DNA of 64,000 bases from Cupriavidus malaysiensis (GCF_001854325.1 NZ_CP017754.1:4216001-4280000), one strand, 5' to 3'; shown: positions 17,281-28,034, counted from the first letter of the stretch. Notes: generated from the letters alone by a model not told the origin. Numbers and translations: made by a program.

Positions 17281-18429
17281 ATGCCCCCTCGCACCACCAT
17301 ATTCATCGCCGCCCTGCTGATCGGCCTGCTGCACGCCTACGTCGGCGCGCGCGTGCTGCCGGACCTGCCCGTGCCCCTGCTGGCGAAGCTGCTGGGCGGC
17401 GCCTGGCTGCTGCTGTCGTGGCCGCTGATCCCCGCCGCGCTGCTGGCGCGCCGCCTCAGCCACCCGTGGTCCGATGCCATCAACTGGGTCGGCATGCTGG
17501 CCATGGGCCTGTTCTCCTCCCTGCTGGTGCTGACCGCCGCGCGCGACCTCGTGCTGCTGGGCTGCCGCATCGCCGGCTGGCAGCCACCCTGGCTGCTGCC
17601 GGGCAGCGCCGCCGCCGTGCTGCTGCTGGCGCTGGCGGTGACGGCGCTGGGCTTCCTCAACGCGCGCCGGGTGGCGCGCGTGGTCGAGGTGCAGGTGCCG
17701 GTGGAGGGGCTGCCGGCCGCGCTGGACGGCTTCACCATCGTGCAGATCAGCGACATCCACGTCGGGCCGACCATCAAGCACAGCTACCTGGCGCGCATCG
17801 TCGAGCGCGTCAACAGCCTGCAGCCCGACGCGGTGGCCATCACCGGCGACCTGGTCGATGGCACGGTGCGCGAACTGGCGCCCCACACCGAGCCGCTGGC
17901 CCGGCTGCGCGCGGGGCACGGCAGCTTCTTCGTCACCGGCAACCACGAGTACTACTCCGGCGCCGATCCCTGGATCGCCGAGCTGCGCCGCCTCGGCGTG
18001 CGCGTGCTGATGAACGAGCACGTGGTGATCGAGCGCGACGGCCACGCGCTGGTGCTGGCCGGGGTCACCGACTATTCGGCGCACCGCTTCGACGAGGCGC
18101 ACCGCAGCGACCCCGCGCGCGCCATCGACGGCGCGCCGGACCGGGCCGGCGTGCGCGTGCTGCTGGCCCACCAGCCGCGCACCGCGCCCGCCGCCGCCGC
18201 GGCCGGCTTCCACCTGCAGCTGTCGGGCCATACCCACGGCGGCCAGTTCTGGCCCTGGAACCTCTTCGTGCCGATGCAGCAGCCCTATGTGGCGGGGCTG
18301 GACCGCCACCAGGACATGTGGATCTACACCAGCCGCGGCACCGGCTACTGGGGCCCGCCCAAGCGCTTCGGCGCACCGTCGGAGATCACGCGGATCCGGC
18401 TGGTGCGGGCGGGCGCCGGGGCAACGTGA
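17281..18429 (+). CDS. Membrane-anchored metallophosphoesterase (YkuE-like)
   Basis: A 382-aa protein with four N-terminal hydrophobic helices (to about residue 130) followed by a calcineurin-like phosphoesterase domain with all metal-binding motifs: SDIHVG (157-162), ITGDLVDG (187-194), GNHEYY (220-225), LLAHQP (295-300) and GHTHGGQFWPW (316-326). It probably hydrolyses a phosphoester on the membrane face. Related YkuE-type proteins have been linked to lipid substrates. The ATG lies 7 bp after a GAGAAGG site. Confidence 0.88.
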   Translation: MPPRTTIFIAALLIGLLHAYVGARVLPDLPVPLLAKLLGGAWLLLSWPLIPAALLARRLSHPWSDAINWVGMLAMGLFSSLLVLTAARDLVLLGCRIAGWQPPWLLPGSAAAVLLLALAVTALGFLNARRVARVVEVQVPVEGLPAALDGFTIVQISDIHVGPTIKHSYLARIVERVNSLQPDAVAITGDLVDGTVRELAPHTEPLARLRAGHGSFFVTGNHEYYSGADPWIAELRRLGVRVLMNEHVVIERDGHALVLAGVTDYSAHRFDEAHRSDPARAIDGAPDRAGVRVLLAHQPRTAPAAAAAGFHLQLSGHTHGGQFWPWNLFVPMQQPYVAGLDRHQDMWIYTSRGTGYWGPPKRFGAPSEITRIRLVRAGAGAT

Positions 18430-18465
18430 CGGGCATCGAGCCGGCGGGTGCCTGCCCTCTCCCAC

Positions 18466-18500
18466 GGCCCCTCTCCCACCAGTGGGAAAGGGGAGCCAAC
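18466..18500. repeat. REP-like imperfect hairpin
   Basis: The sequence around CCCCTCTCCCACCAGTGGG and AAAGGGGAGC forms an imperfect inverted repeat of the CTCTCCC/GGGAGAG type common between genes in Burkholderiaceae and Xanthomonas. It lies between the phosphoesterase gene and a terminator. A few dozen bases further on is a short 12-bp direct repeat (CCGCGCCCACAA, about 18534-18565). Its repeat-family status would need a genome comparison. Confidence 0.35.
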
Positions 18501-18572
18501 CATCGCTGGGGCGTGCGCATGCCGGGCCCACATCCGCGCCCACAACCGCGCCCACAACCGCGCCGCCCAATG

Positions 18573-18605
18573 AAAAACGCCCTCGCGTGAGCGAGGGCGT
18601 TTCCC
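18573..18605. terminator. Bidirectional rho-independent terminator
   Basis: A 12-bp GC-rich stem (AAACGCCCTCGC / GCGAGGGCGTTT) with a four-base loop, flanked by A-tract on the left and a short T-tract on the right. It separates the converging phosphoesterase (+) and ettA (-) genes and is best formed for the ettA transcript, which would end in five U. Confidence 0.85.
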
Positions 18606-18624
18606 TTTCCGGCCGGGGCCGCGC

Positions 18625-20292
<1,668 letters not shown>

Positions 20293-20551
20293 GCGGATTC
20301 GCGGGTTGGGTGCTGGGGAATGGCGGCAGTGTAGCAAAGCCGGGCGGGCGCGCGGCCCGGGCGGGCGCGCGGCCCGCGCGGCGGCCGGCGCGAGCCGGTA
20401 CAATGCCGGCTGCGCGCACCGCGCCGCGGCAGCACCCGCCGGCCCGCGCCGCGCCAACCCAGACCCTTCCCGCAGCAACCCGCCCAGGCACGCCCCGAAC
20501 CGGCCGCGCCGGGCCTGACGCCCGGCCCCCGCCGGGCCTCCGGATCTCCCG

Positions 20552-20776
20552 ATGAGCAAACCCGCCCGCACCCTGACCTTCAAGTGCAAGAAGTGCACGA
20601 AGCCCGTGACCCTGTTCCTGCAGAAGGTCTCCGCCTGCTCGCATATCACGCCCTACCAGGGCTGGTGCAAGTGCGGCGAACTGATGCGCCACGCCACCGG
20701 CGACAAGGAGGCCGTCGAGTCCTTCGTCAACTCGCTCGACGCCAACTGGGCGCACCACCACCATCACCACCACTGA
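20552..20776 (+). CDS. Small zinc-ribbon-like protein with a natural seven-His tail
   Basis: A 74-aa product with CKKC near residue 12, then a Cys/His pair (SACSH) and a CKC, a pattern able to hold a zinc ion, followed by an acidic/hydrophobic helix and a C-terminal run of seven His before the stop. The His codons are mostly CAC with one CAT. No family name is recognised. It is followed after 19 bp by the YgjP-like peptidase gene, itself a metal enzyme, so a metal-handling role is possible. It could also be an rRNA- or protein-binding zinc ribbon. Confidence 0.75.
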   Translation: MSKPARTLTFKCKKCTKPVTLFLQKVSACSHITPYQGWCKCGELMRHATGDKEAVESFVNSLDANWAHHHHHHH

Positions 20777-20795
20777 CCGCCGCGCCAAGCCTGCC

Positions 20796-21326
20796 GTGAA
20801 CGACACCTGGCGCCCGGCCGCGCGCGACCCGCTGCGCTTTCTCGCCGGCTATCCGCCCGACCTGCTCGACCAGGTGCGCGCGCTGGTCGGCGCCGGCCGC
20901 CTCGGCGAGCACCTGGCGCAGCGCTACCCGGCGCGCCACACGGTGCAGACCGACCGCGCGCTCTACGCGTACGCCAACGACATCAAGCAGGAATACCTGC
21001 GCAGCGCGCCGCCGCTGCACAAGGTCGGCTACGACCCCCGCCTGGAAGCCGCGCATCGCGCGCTCGGCCTGCACACCGCCATCTCGCGCGTGCAGGGCGG
21101 CAAGCTCAAGGCCAAGAAGGAAATCCGCGTGGCGGCCGTCTTCAAGGACGGCCCGCCCGAGTTCCTGCGCATGATCGTGGTGCACGAACTGGCGCACCTG
21201 AAGGAGGCCGACCACGACAAGGCCTTCTACCGCCTGTGCGAGCACATGGAGCCGCGCTACCACCAGTTCGAGTTCGACGCGCGGCTGTTCCTGGCCTGGC
21301 GCGAACTGGAGCGGGCGCAGGACTGA
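20796..21326 (+). CDS. YgjP-like zinc metallopeptidase
   Basis: A 176-aa protein with the zinc-binding HELAH motif at residues 130-134 and a third ligand candidate in ADHDKAFY (His140), the pattern of the YgjP/DUF45 family related to Wss1/SprT peptidases. No signal peptide or membrane helix is seen, so it is cytoplasmic. The start is GTG at 20796, 19 bp after the zinc-ribbon gene. The biological substrate of the family is not established. Confidence 0.85.
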   Translation: MNDTWRPAARDPLRFLAGYPPDLLDQVRALVGAGRLGEHLAQRYPARHTVQTDRALYAYANDIKQEYLRSAPPLHKVGYDPRLEAAHRALGLHTAISRVQGGKLKAKKEIRVAAVFKDGPPEFLRMIVVHELAHLKEADHDKAFYRLCEHMEPRYHQFEFDARLFLAWRELERAQD

Positions 21327-21363
21327 GCCCGGCGGCCCACGCCATGCGGCGGCCATTGCACGG

Positions 21364-21732
21364 CTAGGCTGGCGACACCAGGGTCTTGCGATAGGCTCCC
21401 GGCGCCACCGCCCGGTGCAGAACGCACACTTGCACCACTCCCTGCGGTGCCGCCGCACGAACCGCTGCCTCGAAGTGGCGCAGCACCAGGGCGGCCAGTT
21501 CGGCCTGCACCGGCTCCGGCCTGGGCCGCGTCATCAGCAGATGGACCACCAGGAAGCCGTCGGCCGGCGTGTTGCCGGTCAGGGCGGCCTCGGCAACCAG
21601 CAAGCGGCTCTTCAGGTCATCCAGGCGCACATGCCCGGTCGCGGCCAGCGCGCCGTGCAGGGTGGCGCAGACCTCGCCGAAATCCAGGCTGCCGGCCAGC
21701 TCGCGCGTGGTTTCCACGATCAGGTGGGGCAT
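21364..21732 (-). CDS. 5-carboxymethyl-2-hydroxymuconate delta-isomerase-like protein
   Basis: A 122-aa protein of the tautomerase superfamily, CHMI type. It starts MPHLIVETT, giving the catalytic N-terminal Pro after Met removal, and its length matches HpaF. CHMI isomerises an intermediate of homoprotocatechuate degradation. No other hpa genes are near, and it sits two bases from the end of a Bug gene on the same strand, so the true substrate may differ. Confidence 0.8.
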   Translation of the reverse strand: MPHLIVETTRELAGSLDFGEVCATLHGALAATGHVRLDDLKSRLLVAEAALTGNTPADGFLVVHLLMTRPRPEPVQAELAALVLRHFEAAVRAAAPQGVVQVCVLHRAVAPGAYRKTLVSPA

Positions 21733-21734
21733 GC

Positions 21735-22745
21735 TCAGTCGGGCCTCACGTTCGCCGCGGTGACCGCTGCGGTCCAGCGCGCCTGGGCCTGCGCCAGGAA
21801 GCGGCGGAAAGCCGGAACATCGAGCGGCTGCGCTTCGACCCCCAGGGCCAGCAGGCGCTGGCGCACCTGCGGCTCGGCCAGCACGGCATCGAGCTCGCGA
21901 TTGAGCCGGACCACGATGTCGGCCGGCACGGCCGCCGGCACCATGATGCCGTACCAGGGCGCGGCGTCGAATCCGCGCATGCCCTGCTCGGCAAGCGTAG
22001 GCACGTCGGGCAAGGAGGCGGAGCGGCGCGCGCCGGTCTGCGCCAGCGGCACCACGCTGCCGGCGCGGATGTGGGGCAGCAGCGGCACCGGGCTGTCGAA
22101 CATCAGCGCAATCTGCCCGCCCAGCAGGTCGTTGATGGCAGGCCCCGAGCCCTTGTAGGGCGAATGCAGCAGGCGCACGCCGCTCGCCTGCGCGAACATG
22201 GCGCCGATGATGTGCTGCGGCGTGCCGTTGCCGGCCGATCCATAGGCGATGGTGTCCGGCGCAGCGCGTGCGGCGCTCAGAAGCGCCGGCAGGGAAGCCA
22301 GGCGCTGGCCGCGCTTGCCCGCCACCAGGATGAAAGGCACCGAGCCGACCAGGCCGACGCCGGCCAGATCGCGCTGCGGGTCATATGGCAGCGATGGATA
22401 CAGGGCGCGCCCCACCGACACCGGGCCGACCGCGCCCAGCAGCAGCGTATAGCCGTCGGCCGGTGCCTTGGCCGCATAGTCCGTGCCGATGGTGCCTCCG
22501 GCACCCGGCCGGTTCTCCACCACGACCGGCTGCCCGAGCCGCGCCTGCAAGGACTGGCCCACCAGCCGGGCCAGCGCGTCGGTGGTGGCACCTGGCGCAT
22601 ACGGCACCACCAGGCGGATGGGCCGCTCGGGATAGGCCGCCGCTGCCGGCGCTGCGGCGGCAAGGGCGGCGGCGCAGACGGCAAGTGCCTGGACGGCCGC
22701 GCGAGCGGGTGGAACGGCTCGGCGCCGGATCGGGGTGGCAGTCAA
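21735..22745 (-). CDS. Bug-family substrate-binding protein
   Basis: A 336-aa periplasmic binding protein with a hydrophobic leader ending near AAAAYPERP, the VVPYAPGATTDALAR motif and PTLAEQGMRGFDAAPWYGI. The start is taken as TTG at 22745 because it follows AAGGAG by 7 bp and begins the basic n-region of the signal peptide; an ATG at 22832 lacks such a site and would hide the signal. It overlaps no permease genes. It is divergent from a LysR gene and ends two bases before the CHMI-like gene. Confidence 0.85.
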   Translation of the reverse strand: MTATPIRRRAVPPARAAVQALAVCAAALAAAAPAAAAYPERPIRLVVPYAPGATTDALARLVGQSLQARLGQPVVVENRPGAGGTIGTDYAAKAPADGYTLLLGAVGPVSVGRALYPSLPYDPQRDLAGVGLVGSVPFILVAGKRGQRLASLPALLSAARAAPDTIAYGSAGNGTPQHIIGAMFAQASGVRLLHSPYKGSGPAINDLLGGQIALMFDSPVPLLPHIRAGSVVPLAQTGARRSASLPDVPTLAEQGMRGFDAAPWYGIMVPAAVPADIVVRLNRELDAVLAEPQVRQRLLALGVEAQPLDVPAFRRFLAQAQARWTAAVTAANVRPD

Positions 22746-22854
22746 TTCTGGTCTCCTTGCCTGCGGGCTTGTGCGGGCTTGTGCGGGGTCGCAGTCTGCA
22801 AGCCCCTTCGTCGAGCAGCATTTCACCAGCACCGCCTCGGCACGTAAAATGATC

Positions 22855-22869
22855 GATTGATTTTCAATC
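22855..22869. promoter_or_regulatory. GATTGA-TTT-TCAATC palindrome in a divergent promoter
   Basis: A perfect 6-bp-arm dyad in the AT-rich gap between the Bug gene and its divergent LysR regulator, next to the regulator's start. Dyads of this size are usual LysR recognition elements. The role is inferred. Confidence 0.4.
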
Positions 22870-22883
22870 CATCATCAATTCTT

Positions 22884-23864
22884 ATGATTCAGCGCATGGC
22901 CCATCCGGCACTCGACCTGCGTCTGCTGCGCAGTCTGATGGCGGTGGCGCGCCATGGCGGCGTGACCGCGGCCGCCGATGCGCTCGGCCTGACGCAGCCG
23001 GCCCTGTCCCAGCACCTGCGCGAGCTGGCGGCACAGCTCGGCGTTCCGCTGTTCGCACGCGTCGGCCGCACCCTGGAGTTGACCGAAGCGGGGCGGCAAC
23101 TGGTGCAGGCGCTCGAGCCGGTGCTCGAGCAACTGGAGCGGGTGGTGGCCGGCGCGGCTGCGCCGCGCCGGCAGGTGACGGGCATACTGCGCGTCGGCGC
23201 CATCCACACCTATCTGTCCGCGCTGGTCATGCCCGCCGTGCAGGCCTTGCTGGCCGCGCACCCGGAACTGGAAGTGCAGGTGTCGGAGTTCTCGGCCGCC
23301 GAGGTCGACCGTGCGCTGCTGGATGGCCAGATCGATCTCGGCCTCGCCTTCCGCGAACACCCCGGCCCCCGCCTGGCCGATGCGGTACCGAAACGCATCG
23401 CCCGCACAGCCCTGTTCCGCGAAACATTGGCGCTGATCGCTCCCGCACCACGCCTGCCGGCGCCCGAGCCCGCCATGACGCCGCGCGAGCTGGCCGCACT
23501 GCCGCTCGCGCTGCTGCCGCGACGCTTCGCCATGCGGCGCCAGCTCGACGCCGCCGCGACTGCCGCCGGTGTCCAGCTGCACCCGCGGCTCGAAGGCCCC
23601 AGCGTCGACGCGCTGCTGCGTGCCGTGCTCGGCGGCAATCTTTACACAGTGGCCAGTCCGCTGGCGCTGCATGTCGCGGGGTCGCGCGGCGGCGGCTTCG
23701 CCGGACTGGCGCATCTGCCGCTCGCACTGCCGGGATTTACGCGTACGGCGGCGCTGCACCGCCGGCACGGCCGCCCGGACGGCGCTGCCGCATCTGCCTT
23801 TGTCGAGATGCTGGGCACGGCGGTGGCGGGTGCCGCCGCCGGCGGATTCGTGACATCTTGCTGA
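22884..23864 (+). CDS. LysR-family transcriptional regulator
   Basis: A 326-aa regulator with an N-terminal winged HTH (LRLLRSLMAVARHGGVTAAA, then QPALSQHLRELA) and a C-terminal effector domain. It is divergent from the Bug/CHMI pair, which it likely controls. ATG 22884 is used, but ATG 22896 (MAHPALDL) is equally possible because neither has a clear ribosome site. Confidence 0.88.
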   Translation: MIQRMAHPALDLRLLRSLMAVARHGGVTAAADALGLTQPALSQHLRELAAQLGVPLFARVGRTLELTEAGRQLVQALEPVLEQLERVVAGAAAPRRQVTGILRVGAIHTYLSALVMPAVQALLAAHPELEVQVSEFSAAEVDRALLDGQIDLGLAFREHPGPRLADAVPKRIARTALFRETLALIAPAPRLPAPEPAMTPRELAALPLALLPRRFAMRRQLDAAATAAGVQLHPRLEGPSVDALLRAVLGGNLYTVASPLALHVAGSRGGGFAGLAHLPLALPGFTRTAALHRRHGRPDGAAASAFVEMLGTAVAGAAAGGFVTSC

Positions 23865-24042
23865 GCGAGCCGCGTATCGCAGCGCCAGCGCACCTGCACG
23901 TCAATGCCGGTGGTTGCGCCGCGCTTTCAAACCTGATTTGAAAAATATCCTTTTTTAACGATCTTTATCCAACAGGGATTGAAATCTACAGTGCGCACTC
24001 GATCGGCTGCCATCCCGGCGGCCAGCCAACAGGACGTGCGCC

Positions 24043-25032
24043 ATGCCTACCACTCCTTCTCATCCCGAAGCCCCCGCCCGCCGGCGCTTTCTCGGCCAGG
24101 CCGCGCTGCTGGGCGCCGCCTTGCCTGGGCTGGCCGCCGCCCAGGCACAGGACGCCGGCGGCGGATCGCCGCATCGCGCCACCGCGCCAGCCGACCGTGG
24201 GCCGTTCTGGCCCGGCGGCTCGCGCCTGGCGATCTCGATCTCCATGCAGTTCGAGGCCGGCGCCCAGCCGGAGCGCGGTGCCAGCGGACCGTTCCCGCCA
24301 CTGGACCCCAGATATCCCGACTACCCCATGCAGACCTGGTACGCCTATGGCGTGCGCGAAGGCATTCCACGCCTGCTGGACCTGTGGGAACGCACGGGGG
24401 TCACGGTGACGTCCCACATGGTCGGCCAGGCGGTGGAACGCCACCCCGAGCTTGCACGCGAGATCGTGGCGCGCGGGCATGAGGCCGCCGGCCATGGCCA
24501 GACCTGGGAACCGCAGTACAGCATGTCCGCCGCGCAGGAGCGGGCCAGTTACGTGCAGAGCATCGCCAGCATCGAGCGCGCCACCGGCGTGCGGCCGGTC
24601 GGTTTCAATGCGTTCTGGATGCGCGGCTCGCCCCATACCCTGTCCATCCTGCAGTCGCTCGGCTTCCTCTATCACATCGACGACCTCAGCCGCGATGAAC
24701 CGTCGCGACTGCAGGTCGGTGGCAAGCCCTTCGTAGTGGTGCCGTACACGGTGCGCAACAACGATATCGTCCGCTTCGATTCGCCGGCCACCAGCGTGGA
24801 CGATTTTCTCGGCGAACTGAAGGCCGATTTCGACGTGCTCTACGCGGAAGGCGCGACGCGCCGCCGCATGATGTCCATCAGCGCGCACGACCGCATTTCC
24901 GGCACCCCGGCGCGGGTGCAGGCGCTGGAACGCTTCATCCGCTACGCGCAGGGGCACCCTGGCGTGGCGTTCCTGCGCAAGGATGAGATCGCACGCTTCA
25001 TCCTCGGCGCGCGCGATGTACCTGCCGCTTGA
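24043..25032 (+). CDS. Tat-exported polysaccharide deacetylase-family protein
   Basis: A 329-aa protein with a twin-arginine signal (ARRRFLGQAALLG, about residues 12-24) and an NodB-like deacetylase fold. The pattern SISMQFEAGA followed by TSHMVGQAVERHPELAREI and GHEAAGHGQTW resembles the PuuE/allantoinase-type branch more than chitooligosaccharide deacetylases. It should be folded before export by the Tat system encoded at 51.4-53.1 kb. It is followed after 36 bp by a SnoaL-like secreted protein. The substrate is unknown. Confidence 0.82.
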   Translation: MPTTPSHPEAPARRRFLGQAALLGAALPGLAAAQAQDAGGGSPHRATAPADRGPFWPGGSRLAISISMQFEAGAQPERGASGPFPPLDPRYPDYPMQTWYAYGVREGIPRLLDLWERTGVTVTSHMVGQAVERHPELAREIVARGHEAAGHGQTWEPQYSMSAAQERASYVQSIASIERATGVRPVGFNAFWMRGSPHTLSILQSLGFLYHIDDLSRDEPSRLQVGGKPFVVVPYTVRNNDIVRFDSPATSVDDFLGELKADFDVLYAEGATRRRMMSISAHDRISGTPARVQALERFIRYAQGHPGVAFLRKDEIARFILGARDVPAA

Positions 25033-25068
25033 ACCCTCCCCTGCCCTCCCCGCCTACCGGAATCCATC

Positions 25069-25632
25069 ATGTCCCTTAGCCATCTGCATCCCGCCCGCGT
25101 CGCCGCGCACTGCGCCCTGGCCGTCCTTACCCTGTGCGGAACCGCCCCCGCGCCGGCATTGGCCGGCGTGGACGACCACCTGGTCCTGCCGCTGCACGTC
25201 GCAGGCGCCGACCTCGAAGCGGCGAACCCGGCCCTGCTCGCCGCGCGCCGCTACGCCACCTTCTGGCACACCGGCGAGCCGCGCTATGCCGAGGCCGCAC
25301 TGGCCCCGGACTTCCTCGACCGCACGCTGCCCCCCGGACGCACGCAGGGAAGGCAGGGCCCGCTGCAGGCGTCGCTCGCGTTCCGCGCTGCCGTGCCCGA
25401 CCTGAGCGCCGAACTGGAAGATGTCGTGATTGCCGGCGACCGCGTGTCCGTGCGCCTGCGCTTCCACGGGCATTTCACCGGCCACTTCGGCACGGCCGCC
25501 GGCGCGGGCCAGGCCATCGACTTCCAGGCCTTCGACCTGTATCGGATCGCGGAAGGCCGCATCGCGGAAAACTGGCACCTGGAAGACAACCTCGGCCTGA
25601 TGCAGCAGATGGGACTGGCTGCGCGGCAATAG
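25069..25632 (+). CDS. Secreted SnoaL-like (ester cyclase-type) protein
   Basis: A 187-aa product with a Sec signal peptide (to about residue 32) and a SnoaL-like alpha/beta-barrel domain, recognisable from ARRYATFWHTGEPRYAEAAL and the C-terminal FDLYRIAEGRIAENWHLED. Such domains act as cyclases, isomerases or ligand binders. It probably works in the periplasm together with the Tat-exported deacetylase upstream. Confidence 0.8.
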   Translation: MSLSHLHPARVAAHCALAVLTLCGTAPAPALAGVDDHLVLPLHVAGADLEAANPALLAARRYATFWHTGEPRYAEAALAPDFLDRTLPPGRTQGRQGPLQASLAFRAAVPDLSAELEDVVIAGDRVSVRLRFHGHFTGHFGTAAGAGQAIDFQAFDLYRIAEGRIAENWHLEDNLGLMQQMGLAARQ

Positions 25633-25658
25633 GGTCGGCGGCAATACGTTGCACGGCA

Positions 25659-26057
25659 ATCGGGCAGTGGCATCTGGGCGGCAGCCTGACGGTCCCGGAC
25701 ACCTGGTACGCCAAGGGCAGCGCCTACGACGGCAATTGCGTGGCCGGCGCGCCGCGCGTGGTGGCCGCCGCGCGGCTGGGCTACCGCGTGCCTTTCGTGC
25801 CGGGGCTGCGCGTCGGCGTCGACGGCAAGTTCACGGGCTGCACCCAGCTGCGCCAGGCCAGCAACCTGTCGGTGCCGGGCTATATGGTGTTCCATCTCGG
25901 CGCGAGCTACACCACGCGCTTGTCCGGCTACGACGTGACGCTGCGCGCCGCCGTCACCAACCTGGCCGACCGCCGTTACGGGGAGTTCCAGTATGCCGAC
26001 TACATCAAGCCGGGCGATCCGCGCAGCGTCAGCCTGAACGCCAGGATCGACTTCTGA
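25659..26057 (+). pseudogene. C-terminal remnant of a TonB-dependent outer-membrane receptor
   Basis: The frame ending at 26057 encodes about 130 residues typical of the last beta-strands of a TonB-dependent siderophore receptor: alternating strands, the VTNLADRRYGEFQYADYIKPG segment and a C-terminal Phe (NARIDF). No start codon or ribosome site lies near 25659, and there is no plug domain or upstream barrel: the SnoaL-like gene directly abuts it. This is a truncated relic left by a deletion or rearrangement. Confidence 0.8.
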
Positions 26058-26113
26058 ACCGAGGCCGGCGGGCGCTGCCGCCGGCCGGAGCCGCCAGCCC
26101 CGCCATCACCCCC

Positions 26114-26965
26114 TCACGCCAGCCGCAGCACCACCGCCCCCAGCAGGATCGCCAGCGCCGCCGCGTGGCGGCTGCGGCCGAAGCGCTCCTTCAGCACCAG
26201 CGCCGACAGGCCCATGCCGAACACGATCGCGGTCTCGCGCAGCGCCGCCACCATCGCCACCGGCGCGTGCGCCATGGCGAGCAGCACCATGGCGTAGCCG
26301 CCGGCGGTGCAGGCGCCGCCCAGCAGGCCGACGCACCAGCGCTGGCGCAGGTGGCGGCCCAGGTCGGCCGGGCGCCGCAGCAGGGCCCAGCCCAGCAGCG
26401 GCAGCGCGCACAGCACGAAGACCCAGCCGGTATAGGCGGCGGCGCTGCCGGCCAGGCGCACGCCGGTGCCGTCGACGAAGGTATAGCCGGCGATCACCAC
26501 CGCATTGGCCAGCGCGAAAGCAGTCGCGGCGCGCGCCTTGGGCGACGCGGCGGCACTGCGCCGGGACACCAGCATCAGGCTGAGGATGCCCCCGCAGATC
26601 AGCAGCACGCCGCCCCAGGCGCCCGCCGGCAGGTGCTCGCCGATCAGCGCGCCGCTGGCCAGTGCCACCAGCAGCGGCGGCAGGCCCCGCATCAACGGGT
26701 ACGCATAGCTCATGTCGCCGTGGCGGTAGGCCGCGCCCACCAGCGCGAAATAGACCACGTGGATGCCCGCCGAGGCGGCCAGGTGGGGCCAGCTCTGCGG
26801 CTGCGGCGCCGGCAGCCAGGGCAGCGCGAAGGCCGACAGCAGCGCCGCGCCGCCGGTCACCAGCACGATGTCCAGCGCCTTGTCGGCGCTGGCCTTGACG
26901 GCGGCGTTCCAGCCGGCGTGCAGCAGTGCGGCGCACAAGACCAGCAGGACGATGGGGGTGGACAT
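26114..26965 (-). CDS. DMT-superfamily (EamA-like) transporter
   Basis: A 283-aa integral membrane protein with about ten hydrophobic helices in two EamA-type halves, ending AILLGAVVLRLA. Such carriers export amino acids, nucleosides or metabolites. The ATG at 26965 follows a GAGGAGAG site. It is divergent from a LysR regulator that probably controls it. Confidence 0.85.
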   Translation of the reverse strand: MSTPIVLLVLCAALLHAGWNAAVKASADKALDIVLVTGGAALLSAFALPWLPAPQPQSWPHLAASAGIHVVYFALVGAAYRHGDMSYAYPLMRGLPPLLVALASGALIGEHLPAGAWGGVLLICGGILSLMLVSRRSAAASPKARAATAFALANAVVIAGYTFVDGTGVRLAGSAAAYTGWVFVLCALPLLGWALLRRPADLGRHLRQRWCVGLLGGACTAGGYAMVLLAMAHAPVAMVAALRETAIVFGMGLSALVLKERFGRSRHAAALAILLGAVVLRLA

Positions 26966-27113
26966 CCAGGCTCTCCTCGGGTTTCGCTGCAGTATCCCTG
27001 CTTGAAGCCGGCCCGGCAAACCAGTAAATTTGGCCCTCCACAGTAGAAAAACTAATACGAGGCTGCGGCCTCTACCCCCTGCCCTCCCCGCCACCGACTG
27101 CACGACGACCCCG

Positions 27114-28025
27114 ATGTCCCGCACCCTGCCTCCGCTCAATGCGCTGCGCGCCTTCGAGGCCGCGGCCCGCCTGGGCAGCTTCAAGGCTGCCGCCACCGAG
27201 CTGCACGTGTCCCAGGGCGCCATCAGCCAGCATGTGCGGCAATTGGAGGACTGGTTCGGCCAGCCCCTGTTCGAACGCCACAACCGGCGCGTGGCGCTGA
27301 CGCCGGCGGCCACCGCCTACCTCGCCGAGATCGGCCCGGCCTTCGACCGCATCGCCTCGGCCACCAGCCGCTACGGCCGCGGCGCAGCGCGCACGCGCAC
27401 CGTGCTGCGCGTCAGCAGCGTGGCCACCTTCGCGCTGCGCTGGCTGGTGCCCCGGCTGGAGCGTTTCCGCCAGCGCCATCCGCAGGCGGACGTGCGCGTC
27501 GACACCTCGAACGAGCCGGTCGACGCGCTGCGCGAAGCCTATGACGTGATCATCCGCGGCGGGCCGGACACCTTCTACGGCTACACCATGCAGCCCTTCC
27601 TGGCCGAGCAGCGCTTGCCGGTATGCAGCCCCGCGCTGCCGGCGCACGCGCCGCTGGCGGTGCCCGCCGACCTGTGCCGGCACACGCTGCTGCACGCCTC
27701 CACGCTGCCGCGCGCCTGGGACGACTGGCTGGCCGCGGCCGGCGTGCCGGAGCTGGCGCCGGCCGCCGCGCTGACGCTGGACCATTTCTACCTGACGCTG
27801 CAGGCCGCGCTCGACGGCATCGGCGTGGCCATGGGCCCTACCGCGCTGGTGGCCGAAGACCTGGCCGCGGGGCGGCTGGTGGCACCGTTCCCGGACCTGC
27901 GCCTGCCCTCGCGCAGCTATTGCTGCTACCTGCCGCAGCACAAGGCCGGCGACGCCATCGTGCAAGCCTTCGCGCAGTGGCTGGTGGAGGAAGGCGATGC
28001 CGCCGGGGAAAGCCGGGGCAGCTAG
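27114..28025 (+). CDS. LysR-family transcriptional regulator (GcvA-like)
   Basis: A 303-aa regulator with an N-terminal HTH beginning LPPLNALRAFEAAARLGSF and QGAISQHVRQLE, the pattern of the GcvA/AmpR-like branch, and an effector-binding C-terminus. It is divergent from the DMT transporter gene. The AT-rich 148-bp gap between them is the likely operator. The start at 27114 is the ATG immediately before the HTH. Confidence 0.88.
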   Translation: MSRTLPPLNALRAFEAAARLGSFKAAATELHVSQGAISQHVRQLEDWFGQPLFERHNRRVALTPAATAYLAEIGPAFDRIASATSRYGRGAARTRTVLRVSSVATFALRWLVPRLERFRQRHPQADVRVDTSNEPVDALREAYDVIIRGGPDTFYGYTMQPFLAEQRLPVCSPALPAHAPLAVPADLCRHTLLHASTLPRAWDDWLAAAGVPELAPAAALTLDHFYLTLQAALDGIGVAMGPTALVAEDLAAGRLVAPFPDLRLPSRSYCCYLPQHKAGDAIVQAFAQWLVEEGDAAGESRGS

Positions 28026-28034
28026 GCATTCCGC

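Noticed and set aside
15634..18570. Minus-strand open frame of 978 codons across the MATE and phosphoesterase genes
   Set aside because: Spans two real plus-strand genes and an intergenic region, is Gln/Arg/His/Gly-rich and has no domain pattern; a composition artefact.
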